From assembly GCF_024298965.1 (NCBI RefSeq), contig NZ_CP085193.1, forward strand, positions 2,232,001 through 2,296,000: DNA of 64,000 bases, read 5' to 3'. The stretch is from Streptomyces rapamycinicus NRRL 5491. Its GTDB lineage: Bacteria; Actinomycetota; Actinomycetes; Streptomycetales; Streptomycetaceae. The number at the start of each line of letters is the position of its first letter. Positions within the stretch are counted from its first letter, which is position 1. The notes beneath the pieces were generated by a model. The model did not search any database and was not told the origin of the DNA. It saw only the letters and a program-made list of their open reading frames with translations. The position numbers were made by a program, and so were the translations under genes. Below, one piece after another: positions 12,826 to 23,807 of this stretch.

Positions 12826-15800
12826 CGTGCTCCCCCCTTGTCCGCGAGTTCCGCTTCGAGCGCGTCGATCTGGCTCTGGTCGAGCGTGATGAGTGAGAAG
12901 TCCGACGGTGTGTGGCCGCCGCCGGAGCCGGTGGTGTGGGCGGCGAGGCCGGTGAGCATCGCCAGCCAGCCGTCGACGAGCCGTCGCATGTCGTCCGGGT
13001 GGTGGAGGTGCTGGGGCCAGGCGAGTGTCAACGTGAGCAGCGGGCCGTCCGGCAGGTCGCGGACCAGGCCGACGGCCTCCAGGGCGTGGGCCAGCGGGAC
13101 CTCGTCGCCCACTCCGCCGCCGAGGCCGCCTTCGGGGGCGGCGGACCAGGCGGCAGCCGTCGGCTTCGGTACAGCCGTCCGCTCCGGTGCAGCCGTCCGC
13201 TCCGGTGTCCCGTCGGCGAGGCGGCCCAGGTAGGTGAAGCCGATCTGGGCGGTGGGCAGGGTGGCGAGGGTGGGCGCGGTCTCGGGGTTGAGATGGCGGA
13301 GCAGGCCGTGGCCGCGGCCGTCGCCCGGGACGGCGCGGAGCTGTTCCTTGATGTGCTTGACGGCCCGTCCCGCCACCGGCCCGCCACCGCGCAGCCCGGC
13401 GAAGTCCTGTGTCGCGGCGTCGAGTCGTACGGGGTACGTGCTGGTGAACCAGCCCACCGTACGGGCCAGATCGAGACCGCCGGACGTCCGGCCATGGCCT
13501 TCCACATCCACGAGGACCCCGCCCTCCGTGCTCTGCCCGCGGTGCCGCCGCCACTCGGCGACGGCGGAGGCGAGGGCGGTGAGCAGCACATCGTCGATCC
13601 CGGCGTGGAAGGCGGCCGGGACCGCGGTCAGCAGGGTCGCGGTGAGCTCCGCCGACGCCGTCACGGAGACCCGCCGCAGCGTGGCGCCCACGTCGCGGGC
13701 CGGGTCCAGGGGGTGCGCGCCGAGTGGCGCGTCGGAGCCGCGCAACAGTCGGCTCCAGGCCGGGAGTTCGGCGAGCCGCGGTTGGCCGGTGGCCTCGGCC
13801 AGCAGGGCGCGGGACCAGTGCCGGAAGGAGGTGGGGACGGGCTCAAGCACGACCTCACGGCCGGCGGCCAGGTCCGCGTACGCCTGGGCGAGGTCCGGGA
13901 TGAGGACGCGGAGGGAGAGCGTGTCCACGGCGAGGTGGTGGACGGTGAGCAGGAGCCGTCCGGGGGTGCTCGGGCCGAGGTCGAACCAGACCACCTGCGC
14001 CATCACCCCGGCCCGCGGGTCGAGCCGGTCCGCGGCGGCCCGCGACTGCTCGGCGATCACGCGCTCGAGGTCAACCCCGGCCGCGCTGGCATCGATCCGG
14101 TGCACCCACGGGGCCACGGACACTGCCGGGGGGACGAGGAGGCGGGGTTCGGGCTCGATGTCCAGTCGGGCCCGCAGAATGTCGTGCTGATCGACCACCG
14201 CCTGAACGGCGCCGGTCAGCGTCTCCAGCCGCGTCCCCGCCGGAACCATCACCACGGTCGACTGGAACACCCCACGTATGCGCTCCGCTCCCGCCCGGCC
14301 CAGCAGCTCATGCATCACCGGGGTCAACGGCACCTCGCCGGTGCCCGTGTCGCCGCTTCCCTCAAGGCCATCGGCGGTGGCCACATCACGGGCCACCACG
14401 GCCAGCTCCGCCGGAGTGCGCCGCTCGAACACCTGCCGGGCGCTCACCACCAGACCGGCCTTACGCGCCCTCGACACCAGCAGCATCGACATGATCGAGT
14501 CACCACCGAGCTCGAAGAACGACGCATCGGCACTCACCTCATCGAGGCCGAGCACCTCGGCGAAGAGCCCACAGAGGATCTCCTCGACGGGCGTCTCGGC
14601 GGCCCGGCCCGCCACCATCTCGGCGGTGTCGGGAGCGGGGAGCGCGCCGCGGTCCAGCTTGCCGTTGACCGTGAGCGGCAGCGCGTCCAGCGCCATGACG
14701 GTCGGGACCATGTACTCCGGCAACCGGTCCGCCGCGAACTCCCGCACGACCGCCACGTCCAGCTCCCCGCCGGGGACCACGTACGCGACCAGCCGCTTGT
14801 CCCCCGGCCCGTCCTCGCGGACCACCACCGCAACCTGACCCACACCCTCGCAGGCGGCCACGACCGCCTCGATCTCACCCGGCTCGACGCGGAAACCACG
14901 GACCTTGACCTGCTCATCGCCCCGACCAGCGAAGACCAGATCACCCTCGGCGGTCCACTTGGCCAGGTCCCCACTGCGATACATCCGGCCGCCCGGGCCA
15001 GCGAACGGGCAGGCGACGAACCGCTCCGCCGATAGCCCCGGCCGACCGATATAGCCCCGGGCCAGACCCGCACCTGCGATATAGACCTCGCCCGTGACGC
15101 CTACGGGTACCGGCTTGAGGAAGGTGTCGAGCACGAACACCTTGTTGTTGGGCAGAGGGCGGCCTATTGGCGGGGCCGTGCCGAGTCCGGGGTCGAGGGG
15201 CATGGCAGTGGCGGTGGTGATGACGGTGGCCTCGGTCGGCCCGTACGTGTTCCACACCCGCGCACCCGCCGACCACCGCCCAGCCAGCTCCGCACTCAAC
15301 CGCTCCGCGCCCAACACCCAATTGCTCACACCCGGCACGGCATCCGGGTCAAGCACTCCCAACAGCGACGGCACCACGCTCGCCACCTGCACCCCGCACC
15401 GGCCGATCATCTCCGCCAGCGCCTGCGGATCCTTACGCTCCGCCGCACTCGCCACCGCGAGAGTGCCACCGGCGGCAAGGGTGACGGCGACATCGAGAAC
15501 GGCGGCGTCAAAGCTGAACGAGGCGAACTGCAACGCCACCACACCCACGTCCATGCCCAGCACCGGAAGCATCGCCTCGGCCAGATTCACCACGCCGCCA
15601 TGCGCGACGGCCACGCCCTTCGGTCGTCCCGTGGAGCCCGACGTATAGATCACGTAGGCCAACTGACCGGGGACGACGACCGTCCCCAGCCGCTCAGCGG
15701 AGAAGCCGTCCGCCTCCTCCATGCGCACCACACGAGCACCACCGACCGGCACCTCGGCCAAGCTCCCCGACGTACCGAGGACCACTTCGGCACCACTGTC

Positions 15801-18800
15801 CGCGATCACAAACCCCAACCGCTCCGCCGGATACTCCGGATCCAGCGGAACGAACGCCCCACCGGCCTTCCACACCGCCAACTCCGCCACCACCATGTCC
15901 ACCGACCTCGGCAGACACAGTGCGACCCGCGACTCCGGACCGACCCCCACTTCGGTCAAAAGCCGCGCCAACCGATTCGCCCGCCGGTCCAACTCCCCAT
16001 ATGACAACGCCTCTTCACCGCAACGCACCGCCACCACATCGGGCGTCGCCGCGACCCGCGCCTCGATGCGCTCCACGATCGAACCGCCGGGCAGCGTGGT
16101 CCCGGTGGCATTCCACTCCGCCACCACCCGAGCCCGCTCCACCTCCCCCAACACATCGATCTCACTGACCCGCACCCCCGGATCCGCCGCCACCGCCTCC
16201 AACACCCGCACCAACCGCCCCACCAACCCCCGCGCCGTACCCTCATCAAACAAATCCACCGCATACAGCAACGCCCCACCCAACCCCGCCGGCGCCCCCA
16301 CACCATCACGATGCTCGGCCAGGTCCAGCGACAGATCGAAGCGCGCCGGGACCTGGGCGGCCGCCGGTATCCGCCGGACCCGCAGCCCCGGCAGGCCCCA
16401 TTGCGGCGCCGGTACGCTCTGCAGGGCCAGCAGGATCTGGAACAGCGGGTTGTGGGACAGCGAGCGTGACGGGTTCAGGTCCTCGACCAACCGCTCGAAC
16501 GGCACGTCCTGATGCCCGTACGCGGCCAGATCGGTCTCCCGCACCTGGGCCAGCAGCTCGGTGAAGGACGGATCCTCGCTGAGATCGGCGCGGACGACCA
16601 GGGTGTTGACGAAGAACCCGGCCAGGTCGTCCAGCGCCGGGTCGCCACGGCCCGCGATCGGCACACCCATCGGAATGTCGTCGCCCGCACCCACCCGGCT
16701 CAGCAGCACGGAAAGGGCGGCGTGCACCACCATGAACATGGTCGCGCGGCCACGGCGGGCCACGTCCAGCAGCCGGGCGTGGGTCTCCGCGCTGATCCGG
16801 ATCGGCACCTCGCCACCGCGGAACGAGGACACCGCGGGCCGGGGCCGGTCAGTCGGCAGCGCGAGCTCCTGGGGCGCACCGGCCAGCGCCCCACGCCAGT
16901 AGCGGAGTTGGCCGCTGATCACGCTGTCCGGGTCCTCGGGGTCGCCCAGCACCTCGCGCTGCCACAGCGCGTAGTCCGCGTACTGCACCGGCAGCGGCTC
17001 CCACACCGGCGCGCCACCCGCCCGACGGGCGGCGTACGCCGCCCCCAGGTCCCGCGCCAGCACACCCATCGACCAGCCATCCACGGCGATGTGATGCGCG
17101 ACGATCAGCAGCACATACTCCGACGGCCCCGTCTTCAACAGCCGTGCCCGCCACGGCAGATCGACGGTCACGTCAAAGCCACGGTCCGCGTGCACCCCGA
17201 GTTCGGCCGCGAGGAGTTCCTCGCTGGTGTCCACGGCGACGAGACGCGGTCGGCCCGCCTCGCCCTCCAGCACCTGCTGGCGCGGCTCGCCATCGGTTTC
17301 CGGGAAGACCGTGCGCAGGCTCTCGTGCCGGTCGGCGACATCGCCGAGGGCGGCTTCCAGCGCGGTGACATCCAGATCGCCGGAGAGCCGCAGGGCCAGC
17401 GGCAGGTTGTAGACCGCTCCGGCTCCCGGGTTGGTCTCCTCCAGCTGGTTGAGGAACCACATGCGCCGCTGGGCGTACGAGAGCGGCAGCGTCTTCGGCC
17501 TCGGCCGTGGTGTCAGCGCGGCCCGGGCGGCCGTACCTCCTGCCGCCGCGACGAGGCGGGCGACTCCGGCCACCGTGGGGGCGGCGAACAGCTCGCCGAT
17601 GTTGAGCTCGGTGTCGAGGACGGCGCCGATCCGGGCGATGAGCTTCATGGCGAGGATCGAGTCGCCACCGATGGTGAAGAACGACACCTCGGCGCCGACC
17701 CGTTCGAGCCCGAGAACCTCGCAGTACAGGCCGCAGAGGATCTCCTCAGTCGGCGTGGCGGGGCCACGCCCGGTGGCATCGGAGAGGTCCGGTGTGGGGA
17801 GGGCGGCGCGGTCCAGCTTGCCATTGACGGTCACCGGGAGCGCGTCCAGGGCGACGACAGCGGTGGGCACCATGTACTCGGGCAGCCGCTCGGCCACGTA
17901 CTCCCGCAGCCCGGCAGTATCCACATCCCCGTCAGAGACGACGTAGGCCACGAGCCGCCGGTCCCCGGGGCGGTCCTCCCGTATGACCACGGCGGCCTGT
18001 CCGACCCTCCGGTGTCCGGCGAGGACGGCCTCGATCTCACCCGGCTCCACCCGGAAGCCACGCACCTTCACCTGCTCGTCAGCCCGGCCACCGAAGACGA
18101 GTCGGCCGTCCCCGGTCCACTTGGCCAGGTCACCGGTGCGATACATCCGCCCGTCCGTGAACGGGCAGGCCACGAACCGTTCCGCCGTCAGCCCCGGGCG
18201 GCCGAGGTAACCGCGCGCGAGCCCCGGCCCCGCGACATACAACTCACCCAGCACACCCACGGGGACCGGCCGCAGTTGCTCGTCCAGTACGTAGACAGCG
18301 GTGTTGGCGATGGGCCCGCCGATCGGCACCGGCCCGGACGGCTCCAGCGGCGCACTCATCGTCGCGCATACGGTCACCTCCGTCGGCCCGTACGCATTCA
18401 CCATCCGCCGCCCCGACGCCCACCGCTCCACCAACCCCGCCGGACACACCTCACCCGCCACCACCAACGTCCGCAAACCCTCCGGCAACTCCTCCACCGT
18501 CGCCAACACCGACGGCGGCACCGTCACATGCGTAACCCCGAACTCCGCCACCACCTCACTCAACGACCCCCGCGGCGGCAACCTGTCCCCACCCGCCATC
18601 ACCAACACAGCACCCGACAGCAACGCCATACAGATCTCGGACACCGCCGCGTCGAAACTCAACGACGCCAACTGCAACACCCGCGCACCAGCACCCACCA
18701 CAAACCGCTCGATCTGCGCAGCCGCCAGGTTGCCAATACCACGATGCGTCACCACCACACCCTTCGGCCGACCCGTCGAACCCGACGTATAAATCACATA

Positions 18801-21800
18801 CGCCACCTCATCGACACCCACCGAAACCGCAGGCACGGGCTCCGCCACCACCTCAGACGCACCCCACACCAAGCACTCCACACCAGCCGGAACCAACCCC
18901 CGCGTCCCCTCCGAGCACACCACCAGCACCGGCCCCGCATCCTCAACCATCCACCCAATCCGCTCCACCGGATACGCCGGATCCACCGGCACAAACCCCG
19001 CCCCCGCCTTCACCACCCCCAACAACACCGCCACCACATCCACCGACCGCTCCAACACCACACCCACCAGATCCCCCCGCCCCACACCCCGCGCAACCAA
19101 CGCACCCGCCACCCGATCCGACCACCCCCTCAACTCCGCATACGACCACTCCTCACCACCCGCACCCACCACCGCCACCACACCCGGGGAGACGGCCGCC
19201 CGCGCATCGAACAACTCACCCAACGACCCCACCGGCACCACCCGGCCAGTGGCGTTCCACCCCTCCACCACCCGCTCCCGCTCCCCACGCCCCAGCACCT
19301 CGACCTCGCTCACCCGCCGCGCCGGGTCCGCCGCCATCTGCTCCAGCACCCGAACCAGCCGCCGTACCACGCCCCGGGCGGCGTCCTCGTCGAACGCGTC
19401 CGGGCGATGGTCCAGCCAGAACTTCAGCTCGTCCGCCGGGTCCACCCCCAGCGTCAGCGGGAAGGTGGTCGCCATCCGGGTCGTGCTGGCGCTCAGCCGC
19501 AGGGGGGCGGCCGGTCCGGTCTCGCCCGCGTGGAAGTTCTCGAAGGCCATCAGGGTGTCGAACGTGGCGCCCGGCCCGGCCAGGCGCTGGATCTCCTTGA
19601 GGCCGAGGTGCTGGTGGTCGAGCAGCGCCGACTGCTGGGCCTGCACCACCGTGAGCAGGTGGGCGATGGAGTCTGCCGGGCGCAGCCGGACCCGTACGGG
19701 GATCGTGTTGATGAAGAGCCCCAGCATGTCCGCCATCCCCGCCAGTTCCGGCGGGCGTCCGGCCACCGCGGCGCCGAACACCACATCGCTCCGGCCGGTG
19801 AGTTTGCCGACGACCTGGGCCCAGGCCACCTGTAGCACGGTGTTCAGCGTGACGCCGTGGGCGCGCGCGAGCTCCCGCAGCGCACCGGCCAGATGGTCGC
19901 CGGTCTCGGCGAGAACCTTGCGGGTGAGGACGGGTTCGGCGGTCGGGTCGAGCGCGGCGACCGTCGTCGGTTCGGACACGCCGTCCAGCGCCCGCTGCCA
20001 GGCGGCGCGCGCCGCCTCCCGGTCCTGGCGGGCGAGCCAGGCCAGATACTCGCCGTAGGGCGTGGTCGGCGCCAGTTCGCGGGTGACGCCGCCGGCCGTG
20101 TAGGCGGCCCACAGCTCGCGGATGAGGATCCGCAGCGACCAGCCGTCGAGCACGATGTGGTGCAGGGTCACGACCATGCGGTGGCGGTCGGGGCCGGTCT
20201 TCACCAGCAGGATTCGTGCCAGGGGCGGGGCCGCGAGGTCGAAGCGGCGGGCCCGTTCGGCGCTCTCCAACCGGTCCGCCCGGTCCCGCGCCGCCTCCGT
20301 ACCGAGGTGCGACAGGTCCATCTCGCGCCAGGGCAGGGTGACGCGGCGGGCGATCACCTGGACGGGTTCGTCCACGCCGACGAGGCGGCGGAAGCCGGTG
20401 CGCAGGCTCCCATGCCGCTCCACGAGCGCCTGCCAGGTGGCCCGCAACTTCCGTGCGTCCAGAGGCCCTTCGAGCTCCAGGACCTTCTGCTCCACATAGA
20501 TGTCCCGCTCCCGCTCATCGAACATCGCGTGGAAGAGCAGGCCCTCTTGGAGCGGTGACAGCGGCAGTACGTCGACCACGCCGCCCGCCACCTCGGCCTC
20601 CAGCTCCTCGATCTGGGTCTGGTCGAGCGCCATCAGCGGGAAGTCGGACGGCGTGTGGCCACCGCCGGAGTGTGCGGCGAGGCCGGACAACGTCTCCGCC
20701 CACGCTTCGAGCAGTCGCCGGGCGGCCGGTTCGGTGAGGAGGGGCTCCGGCCAGTCCAGGCTGATGACCAGTTCGGCTCCCTCGACGCGGGCCGCCGCTT
20801 CGAGCGGGTGGGTGGGTGGCCGGTCGTCGTCGCCCGGGGCGGTGAAGCCTAGCTGCGGGGTGGGCAGGGTGGCGAGCGTGGCGGCGGTGTCGGGGTTGAG
20901 GTGGCGCAGCAGGCCGTAGCCGAGTCCATCGCCGGGGACGGCCCGCAGCTGTTCCTTGATCCGCTTCACGGCCCGGCCCGCGGCAGGCCCGCCGAGGCGG
21001 ATCTCCGCGAGGTCGGCGGCCCCGGTGTCGAGCCGTACGGGGTGGTGGTGGGCGAACGAGCCCACGGTGCGGGAGAGATCGGTGCCGCTGCCCAGGGCGC
21101 CACGCCCGTGGTCCGGCACGGCCACGTCCACGAGGAAGCCACCGGTCCGGTCCTGACCGTCGCGCCAGGCGGCGAGGGCCGTGGTCAGCCCGGTCAGCAG
21201 GACGGTCTCGGCGCCGGTGTGGAACGCGTCCGGCAGGGCGGTCAGCACCGCCGCCGTGGTGTCGGCCGGGATGCGTACGGAGGCGCGGAGCACCGGGGCG
21301 TTCGTGTCGCGGGCCGGGCCGGCGGGCCGGGTGGTGAGCAACGGGTCGCCTGCGGCGAGGAGTTCGGTCCAGGCGGACAGCTCCGCACGCCGCCGCGCGC
21401 TGTCGGCCTGCGTGGCCAGGGCCCGCGTCCAGTGGCGGAACGACGTCGGGACCGACGCGACCTCCCGCCCTGCGACCGCGGCGGCCATGTCCTCCAGCAG
21501 GATCCGCCAGGACATCGCGTCGACCACCAGCCGGTCCGCCACGACGAGCAGCCGTCCCGGCGCGTCCGGCCCGTGGTCGCACCACACGGCCTGGGCCATC
21601 ACCCCGGCCCGCCGGTCCAGCCGCCGTCCGGCCTCGGCCGACTCGGCGGTGAGCAGTTGCTGGAGCTGGTCGGCGTCCATACCTGCCGTCGCCACCCGCC
21701 GCGTCCACGTCCGGACGGACACCGACCCCGCCGGAGGTACGGTCAGCCGCCGCTCCGGTGTGGCCTCCAGCCGGGCCCGCAGCATGTCGTGGCGATCGAC

Positions 21801-23726
21801 GACAGCCTGCAGCGCACGGGCGATGTCGTCCAGGTCCAGCCCGGCCGGGAGGTCGAGTCCGGCCGGGAGGTCCAGCACGGCCGACCGGAACCCCGCGGCC
21901 ACCTCGGGTTTCCCGTGCCCCTGAAGTCCCTCCCGGTCCAACAGTTCGTGCATGGCCGGGGAGAGCGGCAGATGTCCCGCGCCCCGCGCCCGGTCACCTG
22001 TCGCGGCGCTCTCATCCAGCGGCTCGGCGACATCGGCGAGGCGGGCCGGAGTGGCGAGCTCGAACACCTGGTACGGGGCGATCACCAGCCCGGCGCGCCG
22101 GGCCACCGACACCAGCAGCATGGTCAGAATCGAATCGCCGCCGAGCTCGAAGAAGGACGCCTCCGCGCTGACCCGCTCCAGGCCGAGGGTCTCGCCATAG
22201 AGCCGGCAGAGCAGCTCCTCGGTGGGCGTCCGCGGACCACGGCCCTCCGCGGCGTCGGTGAAGTCGGGGGCCGGGAGGGCGGCGCGGTCCAGCTTGCCGT
22301 TCACCGTGACCGGGAGCGCGTCCAGGGCGACGACCGCGGTGGGCACCATGTACTCCGGCAGCCGCTCGGCCACGTACTCCCGCAGCCCGGCAGTATCCAC
22401 ACCCCCGTCGGCGACGACGTAGGCCACGAGCCGCCGGTCCCCGGGGCGGTCCTCCCGTACGACCGCGGCGACGTGGCCGACACCACGATGTCCGGCGAGT
22501 ACGGCCTCGATCTCACCCGGCTCCACCCGGAAGCCACGCACCTTCACCTGCTCGTCCGCACGCCCGCCGAAGACGAGCTCACCGTCCGCCGTCCGCCGGG
22601 CGAGGTCGCCGGTGCGATACATCCGCCCGTCCGTGAACGGGCAGGCCACGAAGCGTTCCGCGGTCAGTCCCGGGCGGCGCAGATAGCCCCGCGCGAGCCC
22701 CGGTCCCGCGACGTACAGCTCGCCCAGCGCGCCCTCGGGCACCGGCCGCAGACGCTCGTCCAGCACGAACACCCGTGTATTGGCGATCGGTCCACCGATC
22801 GGCACCGGCCCGGACGGCCCCAGAGGCGCGCTCATCGTGGCGCATACGGTGACCTCGGTCGGGCCGTACCCATTGATCATCCGCCGTCCGGGGGCCCAGC
22901 GCTCCACCAGCCCCGGAGGGCACACCTCACCCGCCACCACCAGTGTCCGCAGACTCTCCGGCAACTCCTCCACCGTGGCCAGCACCGACGGCGGCACGGT
23001 CGCATGCGTGACGCCGTACTCGGCCACCGTCTCGCTCAACGACCCCTGCGGCGGCAACCTGTCCGCGTCCGCCATCACCAACGCGGCACCCGACAGCAAC
23101 GCCATGCAGATCTCGGACACCGCCGCGTCGAAACTCAACGACGCCAGCTGCAACACCCGCGCGTCGGCGTCCACCGCGAATCGCTCGATCTGCGCAGCCG
23201 CCAGGTTTCCGATGCCACGATGGGTCACGAGCACGCCCTTGGGACGGCCCGTCGAACCCGACGTGTAGATCACATACGCCACGTCATCGGCGCCCACGGA
23301 CACCGCGGGTGCCGATTCACCCTCCGCGGCCGGATCCCAGACCAGGGGCTCGACCCCGGACGGAACCAACGCCCGTGTCTCCTCCGAGCACACCGCCAGC
23401 ACCGGCCCGGCGTCCTCGACCATCCACCCGATCCGCTCGGCCGGATACGCCGGGTCGACCGGAACGAACCCCGCCCCGGCCTTCACCGCCCCCAGCCACA
23501 CCGCCACCAGCTCGGCGGACCGGCCCAGCACCACCGCCACCAGGTCACCGCGTCGGACCCCGCGTGCGGCCAGCGCCCCGGCCACCCGGTCCGCCCGCGC
23601 CGCCAGCTCCGCGTACGACCACTCCAGACCGTCCGCGCCGATCACCGCCACCGCGTCCGGCGACTCGGCCACCTGGGCGTCGAACAACTCGCCCAGCGGT
23701 CGCCAGGATTCGGTCGTGCCATGCAT
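12822..23726 (-). CDS. NRPS1: three-module peptide synthetase, A-T-E / C-A-T / C-A-T-E
   Basis: A 3634-residue initiating synthetase; ATG at 23726 with upstream GAGGGAGA. It begins directly with an A domain, as expected for module 1. Approximate residues: A1 10-490, T1 around 525 (ELGGDSILT), E1 575-1045, C2 1055-1480 ([12 protein letters not shown] near 1189), A2 1495-1985, T2 around 2018, C3 2085-2510, A3 2545-3035, T3 around 3072, E3 3100-3620. By-eye pockets: A1 D-A-S-T-V-A-G-V-C and A2 D-A-S-T-V-A-A-V-C (Tyr or beta-hydroxy-Tyr type), A3 D-A-L-S-V-G-T-V-I (unassigned). E3 keeps HHLAVDTLS (His3263-His3264) and [12 protein letters not shown]1 has Asp731-Arg732 where the HH pair should be, and [11 protein letters not shown] in place of GWFT, so it is probably inactive. 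The C-terminus [20 protein letters not shown] resembles a donor docking helix for NRPS2. The stop overlaps the NRPS2 start by ATGA. Confidence 0.95.
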   Translation of the reverse strand: MHGTTESWRPLGELFDAQVAESPDAVAVIGADGLEWSYAELAARADRVAGALAARGVRRGDLVAVVLGRSAELVAVWLGAVKAGAGFVPVDPAYPAERIGWMVEDAGPVLAVCSEETRALVPSGVEPLVWDPAAEGESAPAVSVGADDVAYVIYTSGSTGRPKGVLVTHRGIGNLAAAQIERFAVDADARVLQLASLSFDAAVSEICMALLSGAALVMADADRLPPQGSLSETVAEYGVTHATVPPSVLATVEELPESLRTLVVAGEVCPPGLVERWAPGRRMINGYGPTEVTVCATMSAPLGPSGPVPIGGPIANTRVFVLDERLRPVPEGALGELYVAGPGLARGYLRRPGLTAERFVACPFTDGRMYRTGDLARRTADGELVFGGRADEQVKVRGFRVEPGEIEAVLAGHRGVGHVAAVVREDRPGDRRLVAYVVADGGVDTAGLREYVAERLPEYMVPTAVVALDALPVTVNGKLDRAALPAPDFTDAAEGRGPRTPTEELLCRLYGETLGLERVSAEASFFELGGDSILTMLLVSVARRAGLVIAPYQVFELATPARLADVAEPLDESAATGDRARGAGHLPLSPAMHELLDREGLQGHGKPEVAAGFRSAVLDLPAGLDLPAGLDLDDIARALQAVVDRHDMLRARLEATPERRLTVPPAGSVSVRTWTRRVATAGMDADQLQQLLTAESAEAGRRLDRRAGVMAQAVWCDHGPDAPGRLLVVADRLVVDAMSWRILLEDMAAAVAGREVASVPTSFRHWTRALATQADSARRRAELSAWTELLAAGDPLLTTRPAGPARDTNAPVLRASVRIPADTTAAVLTALPDAFHTGAETVLLTGLTTALAAWRDGQDRTGGFLVDVAVPDHGRGALGSGTDLSRTVGSFAHHHPVRLDTGAADLAEIRLGGPAAGRAVKRIKEQLRAVPGDGLGYGLLRHLNPDTAATLATLPTPQLGFTAPGDDDRPPTHPLEAAARVEGAELVISLDWPEPLLTEPAARRLLEAWAETLSGLAAHSGGGHTPSDFPLMALDQTQIEELEAEVAGGVVDVLPLSPLQEGLLFHAMFDERERDIYVEQKVLELEGPLDARKLRATWQALVERHGSLRTGFRRLVGVDEPVQVIARRVTLPWREMDLSHLGTEAARDRADRLESAERARRFDLAAPPLARILLVKTGPDRHRMVVTLHHIVLDGWSLRILIRELWAAYTAGGVTRELAPTTPYGEYLAWLARQDREAARAAWQRALDGVSEPTTVAALDPTAEPVLTRKVLAETGDHLAGALRELARAHGVTLNTVLQVAWAQVVGKLTGRSDVVFGAAVAGRPPELAGMADMLGLFINTIPVRVRLRPADSIAHLLTVVQAQQSALLDHQHLGLKEIQRLAGPGATFDTLMAFENFHAGETGPAAPLRLSASTTRMATTFPLTLGVDPADELKFWLDHRPDAFDEDAARGVVRRLVRVLEQMAADPARRVSEVEVLGRGERERVVEGWNATGRVVPVGSLGELFDARAAVSPGVVAVVGAGGEEWSYAELRGWSDRVAGALVARGVGRGDLVGVVLERSVDVVAVLLGVVKAGAGFVPVDPAYPVERIGWMVEDAGPVLVVCSEGTRGLVPAGVECLVWGASEVVAEPVPAVSVGVDEVAYVIYTSGSTGRPKGVVVTHRGIGNLAAAQIERFVVGAGARVLQLASLSFDAAVSEICMALLSGAVLVMAGGDRLPPRGSLSEVVAEFGVTHVTVPPSVLATVEELPEGLRTLVVAGEVCPAGLVERWASGRRMVNAYGPTEVTVCATMSAPLEPSGPVPIGGPIANTAVYVLDEQLRPVPVGVLGELYVAGPGLARGYLGRPGLTAERFVACPFTDGRMYRTGDLAKWTGDGRLVFGGRADEQVKVRGFRVEPGEIEAVLAGHRRVGQAAVVIREDRPGDRRLVAYVVSDGDVDTAGLREYVAERLPEYMVPTAVVALDALPVTVNGKLDRAALPTPDLSDATGRGPATPTEEILCGLYCEVLGLERVGAEVSFFTIGGDSILAMKLIARIGAVLDTELNIGELFAAPTVAGVARLVAAAGGTAARAALTPRPRPKTLPLSYAQRRMWFLNQLEETNPGAGAVYNLPLALRLSGDLDVTALEAALGDVADRHESLRTVFPETDGEPRQQVLEGEAGRPRLVAVDTSEELLAAELGVHADRGFDVTVDLPWRARLLKTGPSEYVLLIVAHHIAVDGWSMGVLARDLGAAYAARRAGGAPVWEPLPVQYADYALWQREVLGDPEDPDSVISGQLRYWRGALAGAPQELALPTDRPRPAVSSFRGGEVPIRISAETHARLLDVARRGRATMFMVVHAALSVLLSRVGAGDDIPMGVPIAGRGDPALDDLAGFFVNTLVVRADLSEDPSFTELLAQVRETDLAAYGHQDVPFERLVEDLNPSRSLSHNPLFQILLALQSVPAPQWGLPGLRVRRIPAAAQVPARFDLSLDLAEHRDGVGAPAGLGGALLYAVDLFDEGTARGLVGRLVRVLEAVAADPGVRVSEIDVLGEVERARVVAEWNATGTTLPGGSIVERIEARVAATPDVVAVRCGEEALSYGELDRRANRLARLLTEVGVGPESRVALCLPRSVDMVVAELAVWKAGGAFVPLDPEYPAERLGFVIADSGAEVVLGTSGSLAEVPVGGARVVRMEEADGFSAERLGTVVVPGQLAYVIYTSGSTGRPKGVAVAHGGVVNLAEAMLPVLGMDVGVVALQFASFSFDAAVLDVAVTLAAGGTLAVASAAERKDPQALAEMIGRCGVQVASVVPSLLGVLDPDAVPGVSNWVLGAERLSAELAGRWSAGARVWNTYGPTEATVITTATAMPLDPGLGTAPPIGRPLPNNKVFVLDTFLKPVPVGVTGEVYIAGAGLARGYIGRPGLSAERFVACPFAGPGGRMYRSGDLAKWTAEGDLVFAGRGDEQVKVRGFRVEPGEIEAVVAACEGVGQVAVVVREDGPGDKRLVAYVVPGGELDVAVVREFAADRLPEYMVPTVMALDALPLTVNGKLDRGALPAPDTAEMVAGRAAETPVEEILCGLFAEVLGLDEVSADASFFELGGDSIMSMLLVSRARKAGLVVSARQVFERRTPAELAVVARDVATADGLEGSGDTGTGEVPLTPVMHELLGRAGAERIRGVFQSTVVMVPAGTRLETLTGAVQAVVDQHDILRARLDIEPEPRLLVPPAVSVAPWVHRIDASAAGVDLERVIAEQSRAAADRLDPRAGVMAQVVWFDLGPSTPGRLLLTVHHLAVDTLSLRVLIPDLAQAYADLAAGREVVLEPVPTSFRHWSRALLAEATGQPRLAELPAWSRLLRGSDAPLGAHPLDPARDVGATLRRVSVTASAELTATLLTAVPAAFHAGIDDVLLTALASAVAEWRRHRGQSTEGGVLVDVEGHGRTSGGLDLARTVGWFTSTYPVRLDAATQDFAGLRGGGPVAGRAVKHIKEQLRAVPGDGRGHGLLRHLNPETAPTLATLPTAQIGFTYLGRLADGTPERTAAPERTAVPKPTAAAWSAAPEGGLGGGVGDEVPLAHALEAVGLVRDLPDGPLLTLTLAWPQHLHHPDDMRRLVDGWLAMLTGLAAHTTGSGGGHTPSDFSLITLDQSQIDALEAELADKGGAR
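14950..16150 (-). repeat. second A-domain repeat pair, copy in NRPS1 module 3
   Basis: This is the counterpart of 10320-11520. It sits in an A domain followed by T-E, while the NRPS2 copy is followed by T-C. The same building block would therefore be added as D and then L isomer in neighbouring positions, if the E domain is active. Boundaries are approximate. Confidence 0.75.
18007..19362 (-). repeat. near-identical A-domain repeat, copy 2 (partner 3681-5035)
   Basis: This copy lies in NRPS1 module 2 and has an intact frame, including the Trp codon lost in copy 1. Outside the tract the two modules diverge abruptly at the right end: after GAACCAGCCGC the sequences separate into different C-domain ends. 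This is the pattern expected from recombination or gene conversion between A domains. Confidence 0.88.
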
Positions 23727-23807
23727 GGATGTCTCCCTCTGCTGCGGTGCGCGATGGCGGTGGTCGGAGCTCCGTGCCCAGCCGTGCTCAGCCGTGTCCG
23801 GGCGTGC

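Noticed and set aside
1..23726. Assignment as a classical vancomycin- or teicoplanin-type glycopeptide cluster
   Set aside because: Module order, number of C domains in NRPS2 and absence of P450 and glycosyltransferase genes in the visible part do not fit; only the precursor and regulatory genes are shared.
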